Positions 1-4,819 of a stretch of DNA of 6,328 nucleotides are shown piece by piece. The position numbers and the translations under genes were made by a program. Every line of letters starts with the position of its first letter. The stretch's first letter is position 1. Origin of the DNA: Phyllobacteriaceae bacterium (GTDB lineage: Bacteria; Pseudomonadota; Alphaproteobacteria; Rhizobiales; Ancalomicrobiaceae); assembly GCA_012517025.1 (NCBI GenBank), contig JAAYVT010000493.1, forward strand, positions 1 through 6,328, written 5' to 3'. The notes below the pieces were generated by a model. That model was not told the origin of the DNA and searched no databases. It was given only the letters and a program-made list of their open reading frames with translations.

Positions 1-294
1 CGCGTCGATCCGGACGGCAACATCCACCAGTTCGTCACCTGCAAGGCCGCCCTCAACGAGGTGCACTACTGCAACCCGAAGGTCGACGAACTGCTCAACG
101 CGGCGCGTGCCTCGGTCGACACCAAGGTGCGCAAGGAGAAGTACGACGCCGCGGCCGCCATCCTCGACGACGACCTTCCCTACATCTACCTCGGCCATCA
201 GTCGTGGCTGTGGGCCTTCGACAAGAAGCTCACCGGCTTCGTGCCGTCGCCCGACGGCATGATCCGCCTGACGGGGCTCGCCAAGGCCCAGTGA
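1..294 (+). CDS. Periplasmic peptide-binding protein of an ABC importer (SBP family 5, DppA/OppA type), C-terminal part only
   Basis: The reading frame is open from base 1 to a TGA at 292-294, giving the last 97 residues of a protein whose start lies left of the window. The fragment resembles the C-terminal lobe of family-5 solute-binding proteins: a DPDGN segment, then YCNPKVDELL (residues 22-31), a helix of the type that ends in a run of small residues and DDD, then LPYIYLGHQ and a closing strand around the aromatic WLWAF and LTGFVPSPDG. In this family the protein is exported to the periplasm, binds peptides or similar ligands, and delivers them to the membrane permeases. Its position directly before DppB/DppC-type permeases fits that role. 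The N-terminus, signal peptide and most of the ligand pocket are missing, so the ligand cannot be inferred. The family call is firm; the substrate is unknown. Confidence 0.88.
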   Translation, partial: RVDPDGNIHQFVTCKAALNEVHYCNPKVDELLNAARASVDTKVRKEKYDAAAAILDDDLPYIYLGHQSWLWAFDKKLTGFVPSPDGMIRLTGLAKAQ

Positions 295-302
295 CGCGAT
301 CG

Positions 303-329
303 GGGAGGGGAGGCGTCGCCTCCTCTCCC
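303..329 (+). promoter_or_regulatory. Strong intercistronic hairpin between binding-protein and permease genes
   Basis: Bases 303-314 pair with 318-329: twelve consecutive pairs, all Watson-Crick except one G-T wobble (308/324), closing a 3-nt loop. It begins 8 bases after the stop codon of the binding-protein gene. The following sequence (CTCTCATCTC) has no run of T, so it is not a classical intrinsic terminator. Such stem-loops after binding-protein genes commonly protect the upstream mRNA or partly attenuate read-through, leaving more binding protein than permease. That role is inferred; the structure is read directly from the sequence. Confidence 0.6.
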
Positions 330-364
330 GCTCTCATCTCCTCCCGGTCCAGCCGGAGCGCCCG

Positions 365-1312
365 ATGTACGTCTTCATTGCTCGTCGCCTGCTTCTGGCG
401 ATCCCGACGCTGCTGATCATCTCGCTCTTCGTCTTCTCGCTGCAGAAGCTGTTGCCGGGAGATCCCGTCCTGGTCATGGCCGGCGAGGAACGTGATCCGG
501 CGCTGCTCGAGCTCCTGCGCGCAAAGTATCACCTGAACGATCCGATCCCGGTTCAATACGCCACCTGGATCTGCAACGCGGTGCGCGGCGATCTCGGCAT
601 TTCGCTTCGGACCAATCAGCCGGTGGTCGATCTGATCGCCGAGAAGCTGCCGGTGACGCTGCAGCTCGCACTGATGTCGATGACCTTCGCGCTGGTGATC
701 GGCATCCCGCTCGGGATCCTCGCGGCGGTGAAGAAGAACACGATTCTCGACTATCTCACCAGCGTCCTCGCTCTGTCCGGGCTCTCGGTGCCGAACTTTT
801 GGCTCGGCATCATGTTGATCCTGCTCGTCTCGGTGAAGCTCGGATGGTTGCCGGCGTCGGGCTATCAACCCTTCTTCGTCGACCCGCTGCTCTCCCTGAA
901 GACGATGCTGATGCCGTCCTTCGTGCTCGGCAACGCGCTCGCCGCCTCGATGATGCGGCACACCCGCTCGGCGATGATCGGCGTGCTCAGTTCCGACTAC
1001 GTCCGCACCGCCCGGGCGAAGGGGCTCTCCGAACGGGTGGTGATCCTGTCGCACGGGTTCCGCAACGCGGTGCTGCCGATCGTCACGCTGAGCGCGCTGC
1101 TGTTCGGCGAACTGCTCGCCGGCGCGGTGCTCACCGAACAGATCTTCACCATCCCCGGCTTCGGCAAACTCATCGTCGACGCGGTCTTCACCCGCGACTA
1201 CGCCGTGGTCCAAGGCGTCGTGCTGTGCACGGCCTTCGGCTTCATCTCGATGAACCTCCTCGCCGACGTGCTCTACGTCGTCCTCAACCCGCGCATGAGG
1301 GCCTCGCTGTGA
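365..1312 (+). CDS. ABC peptide importer permease, DppB type
   Basis: This 315-residue inner-membrane protein has the usual length and layout of the DppB/OppB/GsiC family. The N-terminus (IARRLLLAIPTLLIISLFVF) is the family's first membrane helix, followed by LLPGDPV and a periplasmic segment with GDLG (75-78) and the typical SLRTNQPV. Further hydrophobic segments lie near residues 100-121, 134-158, 181-197, 238-258 and 281-308, giving six in all. The cytoplasmic EAA loop that docks on the ATPase is at about 210-240 (DYVRTARAKGLSE, then FRNAVLPIV), and the late motif TIPGFGKL (262-269) is also typical. The ATG start is supported by GGAG at 355-358, six bases upstream. The gene forms the translocation pore with the DppC-type gene that overlaps its stop codon. 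The family is clear; the transported compound is not. Confidence 0.95.
   Translation: MYVFIARRLLLAIPTLLIISLFVFSLQKLLPGDPVLVMAGEERDPALLELLRAKYHLNDPIPVQYATWICNAVRGDLGISLRTNQPVVDLIAEKLPVTLQLALMSMTFALVIGIPLGILAAVKKNTILDYLTSVLALSGLSVPNFWLGIMLILLVSVKLGWLPASGYQPFFVDPLLSLKTMLMPSFVLGNALAASMMRHTRSAMIGVLSSDYVRTARAKGLSERVVILSHGFRNAVLPIVTLSALLFGELLAGAVLTEQIFTIPGFGKLIVDAVFTRDYAVVQGVVLCTAFGFISMNLLADVLYVVLNPRMRASL
1297..1301 (+). promoter_or_regulatory. Ribosome binding site deciding the GTG start of the DppC-type permease
   Basis: GAGGG lies inside the end of the DppB-type gene, seven bases before GTG 1309. It is the reason for preferring this GTG over positions further upstream in the same open frame, together with the fit to the usual DppC N-terminus. 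Confidence 0.6.
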
Positions 1313-2181
1313 CCACACTCGACGCATCAGAGGCGAAAGCGCCGACGCGCGGCTCGAGCCGCGCCTGGCGCAAGCTCGTCGCCAACAAGGCGGCTCTGGC
1401 CGGGCTCGGCATCGTGGCGACCTTCGCGCTCCTCGCGATCCTGGCGCCGCTGCTGCCGATCTCCGATCCGCTGCAGACGAGCTGGACGGCGATCCGCAAG
1501 CCGCCGTCCTGGGCCCATCCGATCGGCACCGACGAACTCGGTCGCGACATCCTCGCCCGGATGATCTGGGGGGCGCGGGCCTCGCTCTCCGCCGGCCTCT
1601 TCTCGGTGATGCTGGCGGTGTCGATCGGCGTGCCGCTCGGCATCGTCTCGGGCTATCTCGGCGGTTGGCTCGACCTGATCGTCAGCCGCATCACCGAAGC
1701 CTTTCTGGCGATGCCGTTTCTGATCACCGCGATCGCGCTCGCCGCCTTCCTCGGGCCGAGCCTCATCAACTCGATGATCGCGATCGCGATGTCGGCGCTG
1801 CCGATCTTCATCCGGCTGACCCGCGGCCAGGTGCTGGCGGTCAAGGCGGAGGAATACGTCGAGGGCGCCCGCGCCATCGGCCTCGGCCCGGTCGCGATCA
1901 TGACGCGCTACGTCTTCCCCAACGTCCTGCCGCCGATCCTGGTGCAGGCGACGCTGACGGTGGCGACCGCGATCATCGCCGAGGCGAGCCTGTCGTTCCT
2001 CGGGCTCGGCCAACAGCCGCCGGCGGCGAGCTGGGGCTCGATGCTCAACGTCGCCAAGAACTTCCTCACCCAGGCGCCGTGGATGGCGGTTTGGCCGGGC
2101 GGCGCGATCTTCCTCGTCGTCGTCGGCTTCAACCTGCTCGGCGACGGGCTCAGAGACGCGCTCGACCCGCGCACCGCCTGA
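1309..2181 (+). CDS. ABC peptide importer permease, DppC type
   Basis: This 290-residue permease starts at GTG 1309, which overlaps the upstream TGA (GTGA), and is preceded by GAGGG at 1297-1301 with seven bases of spacing. The frame is open further upstream, but this start gives the normal DppC N-terminus: a short polar leader, then RAWRKLVANKAALAGLG into the first membrane helix (about 28-50). Family hallmarks follow: HPIGTDELGRD (70-80), a membrane core with helices near 94-116, 131-150, 152-168, 210-232 and 260-280, the EAA loop EEYVEGARAIGLG (181-193) continuing to FPNVLPPI, ASLSFLGLG (226-234), and the C-terminal LLGDGLRDALDPR. It pairs with the DppB-type subunit. The 4-bp overlap suggests translational coupling, which would keep the two subunits equal in amount. 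Confidence 0.95.
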   Translation: MTTLDASEAKAPTRGSSRAWRKLVANKAALAGLGIVATFALLAILAPLLPISDPLQTSWTAIRKPPSWAHPIGTDELGRDILARMIWGARASLSAGLFSVMLAVSIGVPLGIVSGYLGGWLDLIVSRITEAFLAMPFLITAIALAAFLGPSLINSMIAIAMSALPIFIRLTRGQVLAVKAEEYVEGARAIGLGPVAIMTRYVFPNVLPPILVQATLTVATAIIAEASLSFLGLGQQPPAASWGSMLNVAKNFLTQAPWMAVWPGGAIFLVVVGFNLLGDGLRDALDPRTA

Positions 2182-2235
2182 TCCCCGCCACGTCCCGCCT
2201 TCCCCCCGCCACGCCAACCGCGAACGGAACACCTC
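2182..2235 (+). other. C-rich, G-poor gap between transport and enzyme genes, with a 10-bp direct repeat
   Basis: The gap separates the permease genes from the GGT-like gene. Bases 2182-2220 are about 64% C and 15% G by hand count (25 C and 6 G of 39), unlike the balanced G+C of the coding regions. CCCCGCCACG occurs twice, at 2183-2192 and 2204-2213, 21 bp apart. No hairpin or promoter of recognisable form was seen. A C-rich, G-poor transcript is what Rho prefers to bind, so partial Rho attenuation is possible, but this is only inference. Just before the next start there is a weak CGGAA (2225-2229). Confidence 0.35.
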
Positions 2236-4020
2236 ATGATCGGGTTCACCACGCGTCCGGAAATCCTCGGCACGTTCGGCGTCGTCACCTCGACCCATTG
2301 GATCGCCTCGGCGGTCGGCATGGCGATCCTCGAAAAGGGCGGCAACGCCTTCGACGCCGCGGTCGCCACCGGCTTCGTGCTGCACGTCGTCGAGCCGCAT
2401 CTGTGCGGTCCGGGTGGCGATCTGCCGGCGCTGATCCATTCGGCCCGCACCGGCCGCACCGAAGTGATCTGCGCCCAAGGTCCGGCGCCGGCGGGCGCGA
2501 CCATCGAGCACTATCGGGCCGAGGGGCTCGACATCATCCCCGGCGACGGCCTCCTGGCGACGGTGATCCCCGGCGCCTTCGACGGCTGGATGCTGATGCT
2601 GCGCGACTACGGCACGATGACCGTGCGCGAGGTGCTGGAGCCGGCGATCCACTACGCGGCGAACGGCCATCCGGTGCTGGCGCGGGTCTCCGCGACCATC
2701 GCCGGGCTCGGTTCCTTCTTCGAGGAACATTGGCCGACCTCGCATGCGACGTGGTTGCCGGGCGGGTCGGCGCCGCGTCCGCGCGAACTCTTCCGCAATC
2801 CGGCCCTCGCCGAGACCTGGCGGCGGATCGTCGCCGAGGCCGACGCCGCCGGCGGCCGCGAGGCGGGGATCGAGCGGGCCCGCGACGCCTTCTATCGCGG
2901 CTTCGTCGCCGAGAAGATCGAGGCCTTCGTCTCGACCACCGAGGTGATGGACGCCAGCGGCCATCGCCACAAGGGCGTGCTGACCGCCGCCGACATGGCC
3001 GGCTGGTCGGCCACCGTCGAGACGCCGCAGACCTACGACTATCACGGCTGGACGGTGGCCAAGATCCGGCCGTGGGGGCAGGGGCCGGTGCTGCTGCAGA
3101 GCCTGTCGCTGCTCGCCGGGTTCGACGTCGCGGCGATGGATCCGGAAGGACCGGACTTCGTCCACACCGTGGTCGAGGCGATGAAGCTCGCCTATGCCGA
3201 CCGCGAGGTCTACTACGGCGACCCCGACTTCACCGACGTGCCGATCGAGACCCTGCTGAGCGAGCCCTATGCGGCCGAGCGGCGTCGGTTGATCGGTGAC
3301 ACCGCCTCGCTCGAGCTGCGTCCCGGCCGGGTCGCCGGCTACGAGGCGCAGGTCGATCGCACGCTGGCGATGCTCGGCGCGACGTCGAAGACCGGCGCGG
3401 TCTACGAGCCGACCATGGCCCATCTCAGCGAGAAGCGCGGCGACACCGTGCACATCGACGTCATCGATCGCCACGGCAACATGGTGTCGGTGACGCCGTC
3501 GGGCGGCTGGCTGCAATCCTCGCCGACCATCCCCGGGCTCGGCTTCTGCCTCAACTCGCGAGCGCAGATGTTCTGGTTGGCGCCCGGCCTGCCGTCGTCG
3601 CTGGCGCCGGGCAAGCGGCCGCGCACCACCCTGACCCCGTCGATCGCCCTCCACGAGGGACGGCCGGCGCTCGCCTTCGGCACGCCCGGCGGCGATCAGC
3701 AGGACCAGTGGCAGCTGTCGTTCTTCCTGCGCCACGTCGATCACGGGATCGATCTCCAGGCGGCGATCGATCGGCCGCTGTTCCACACCGCGCATTTCCC
3801 CGGGTCGTTCCACCCGCGCACCAGCGATCCCGGCAGCCTGATGGTGGAGTCCTCCTTCCCGGCCGCCACCCTCGACGAGCTGCGGCGGCGCGGCCATCGC
3901 CTGACGGTGACCGACCCGTGGACGATCGGCCGGCTGACGGCGGCCGAACGCGACGCCGACGGTCTGCTGCGCGCCGCGGCGACCCCCAGACTGATGCAAG
4001 CCTACGCCATCGGGAGGTGA
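2236..4020 (+). CDS. Gamma-glutamyltransferase-family Ntn hydrolase, predicted cytoplasmic, atypical substrate site
   Basis: This 594-residue protein belongs to the GGT family (COG0405), whose members are made as one chain that cuts itself so that a threonine becomes the new N-terminus and the nucleophile. Family motifs appear in order: GGNAFDAAVATGFVL (35-49), CGPGGD (57-62), IPGAFDGW (111-118), the catalytic GDTVHIDVIDRHGN (402-415) with T404 as predicted cleavage and nucleophile residue, LNSRAQMF (439-446), TTLTPS (464-469) and GTPGGDQQD (482-490). Self-cleavage would leave a large subunit of about 403 residues and a small one of about 191, the usual proportions. Unlike E. coli GGT there is no signal peptide; the N-terminus MIGFTTRPEILGTFG is already folded-domain sequence, so the enzyme should act in the cytoplasm on imported compounds. 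Aligned by eye with E. coli GGT, the residues that bind the gamma-glutamyl amino and carboxylate groups are mostly replaced (R114 by Q81, N411 by G424, D433 by M445). It may therefore be an amidase or acylase of another specificity. The start has only a weak CGGAA site. Confidence 0.9.
   Translation: MIGFTTRPEILGTFGVVTSTHWIASAVGMAILEKGGNAFDAAVATGFVLHVVEPHLCGPGGDLPALIHSARTGRTEVICAQGPAPAGATIEHYRAEGLDIIPGDGLLATVIPGAFDGWMLMLRDYGTMTVREVLEPAIHYAANGHPVLARVSATIAGLGSFFEEHWPTSHATWLPGGSAPRPRELFRNPALAETWRRIVAEADAAGGREAGIERARDAFYRGFVAEKIEAFVSTTEVMDASGHRHKGVLTAADMAGWSATVETPQTYDYHGWTVAKIRPWGQGPVLLQSLSLLAGFDVAAMDPEGPDFVHTVVEAMKLAYADREVYYGDPDFTDVPIETLLSEPYAAERRRLIGDTASLELRPGRVAGYEAQVDRTLAMLGATSKTGAVYEPTMAHLSEKRGDTVHIDVIDRHGNMVSVTPSGGWLQSSPTIPGLGFCLNSRAQMFWLAPGLPSSLAPGKRPRTTLTPSIALHEGRPALAFGTPGGDQQDQWQLSFFLRHVDHGIDLQAAIDRPLFHTAHFPGSFHPRTSDPGSLMVESSFPAATLDELRRRGHRLTVTDPWTIGRLTAAERDADGLLRAAATPRLMQAYAIGR
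4013..4020 (+). promoter_or_regulatory. Near-perfect ribosome binding site overlapping the stop of the upstream gene
   Basis: GGAGGTGA matches the anti-Shine-Dalgarno end of 16S rRNA over eight bases. Its last three bases are the stop codon of the GGT-like gene, and the GGAGG core is six bases from ATG 4024. It is the strongest such site in the window. It fixes the start of the DUF1028 gene and makes translational coupling likely. Confidence 0.8.
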
Positions 4021-4023
4021 TCC

Positions 4024-4779
4024 ATGACCTGGTCCATCGTCGCTCGCGATCCCGCGAACGGTCATCTCGGCATCGCCGTGGCGAGCCGCTTCTTCTCGGT
4101 CGGAACTCTGGTTCCCAACATCCGGACCGGCGTCGGCGCGGTCGCGACCCAGGCCTTCGTCAATCCGCTCTACGGGATCGACGGCTTGACCCTCCTCGCC
4201 GAGGGGCACGCGCCGGAAGAGGTGCTGCGGATCCTGACCTCGCGTGACGCCGGCAACCGCCAACGGCAGGCCCACCTGATCGACGCGACCGGCCGAAACG
4301 CGGCCTACACCGGCGAGGCCTGCGTCGACTGGGCCGGCCACCTGGTGGCGGAGAACGTCTCGGTCGCCGGCAACATGCTCGTCGGTCCGCAGGTGATCGA
4401 GCGGACGCTCGAGGTGTTCCGGGCGACCGCCGGCAAACCGTTGGTCGAACGGTTCCTGGAGGCGATGCAGGCCGGCGAAGACGCCGGCGGCGACAAGCGC
4501 GGCCGGCAGTCGGCGGCGATCGTCGTCCATCGCGATCAGGACTATCCGTGGCTCGACATCCGCGCCGACGACCATCCCGATCCGCTCGCCGAGCTGCGCC
4601 GGCTCTGGGCGGTGGCGGGCGAACGCTATCTCCACGTCGCCGAGACCATGCCGACCCGCGCCGATCCCGGCGGCATGCTCGACCGCAGCGAAATCGATCG
4701 GCGGATCGCCGATCTCGAAGCGGCGCGCGAGGCCGAAGGCCGCGCTTCCGCCTCTTTCGCCACGCCCTGGAAGCCCTGA
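4024..4779 (+). CDS. DUF1028 family protein (Ntn-hydrolase-like fold, function unknown)
   Basis: This 251-residue protein matches DUF1028 along its full length. The recognisable blocks are MTWSIVARDP (1-10), SRFFSVGTLVPN (21-32), TQAFVNPLYG (42-51), YTGEACVDWAGH (95-106), GNMLVG (116-121), GGDKRGRQSAA (155-165) and DDHPDPLAELRRL (182-194). To my knowledge Pfam places the family in the Ntn-hydrolase clan, but no reaction is established. No signal peptide or membrane segment is seen, so it should be cytoplasmic. Thr2 follows the initiator Met, which is normally removed before Thr; an exposed N-terminal threonine would be a plausible Ntn nucleophile (inference). The gene begins 3 bp after the GGT-like gene with an excellent ribosome site, so the two proteins are probably made together and may act on the same imported compound. 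The last ~60 residues, a charged helix followed by a short tail, lie beyond the conserved core. Confidence 0.9.
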   Translation: MTWSIVARDPANGHLGIAVASRFFSVGTLVPNIRTGVGAVATQAFVNPLYGIDGLTLLAEGHAPEEVLRILTSRDAGNRQRQAHLIDATGRNAAYTGEACVDWAGHLVAENVSVAGNMLVGPQVIERTLEVFRATAGKPLVERFLEAMQAGEDAGGDKRGRQSAAIVVHRDQDYPWLDIRADDHPDPLAELRRLWAVAGERYLHVAETMPTRADPGGMLDRSEIDRRIADLEAAREAEGRASASFATPWKP

Positions 4780-4807
4780 GCGACCGATGACGCGAGACAC
4801 GCCGACG

Positions 4808-4812
4808 AAGGA
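4808..4812 (+). promoter_or_regulatory. Ribosome binding site deciding the ATPase start
   Basis: AAGGA lies seven bases before ATG 4820. The in-frame ATG at 4787, 33 bases upstream, has no comparable site before it and would add only eleven residues without family similarity, so 4820 is preferred. Confidence 0.55.
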
Positions 4813-4819
4813 CGTCGCC

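Noticed and set aside
303..345. Intrinsic terminator after the binding-protein gene
   Set aside because: The hairpin is strong, but no T-run follows and the next gene is clearly part of the same transport system, so full termination is unlikely.
799..1308. Upstream in-frame extension of the DppC-type permease
   Set aside because: The extension is Arg-rich and lies within the DppB-type gene in another frame. GTG 1309 has a ribosome site and gives the usual family N-terminus.
230..1327. A 365-codon minus-strand open frame opposite the DppB-type permease
   Set aside because: Highly charged, no domain, and fully antisense to a clear permease gene.
1665..3299. A 544-codon + strand frame overlapping the end of the DppC-type gene and the start of the GGT-like gene
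   Set aside because: An Arg/Pro/Ala-rich out-of-frame product of G+C-rich coding sequence; both genes it overlaps are well supported in another frame.
4787..4819. Alternative ATPase start at ATG 4787
   Set aside because: No good ribosome site precedes it, and the extra eleven residues match nothing. ATG 4820 has AAGGA at proper spacing.
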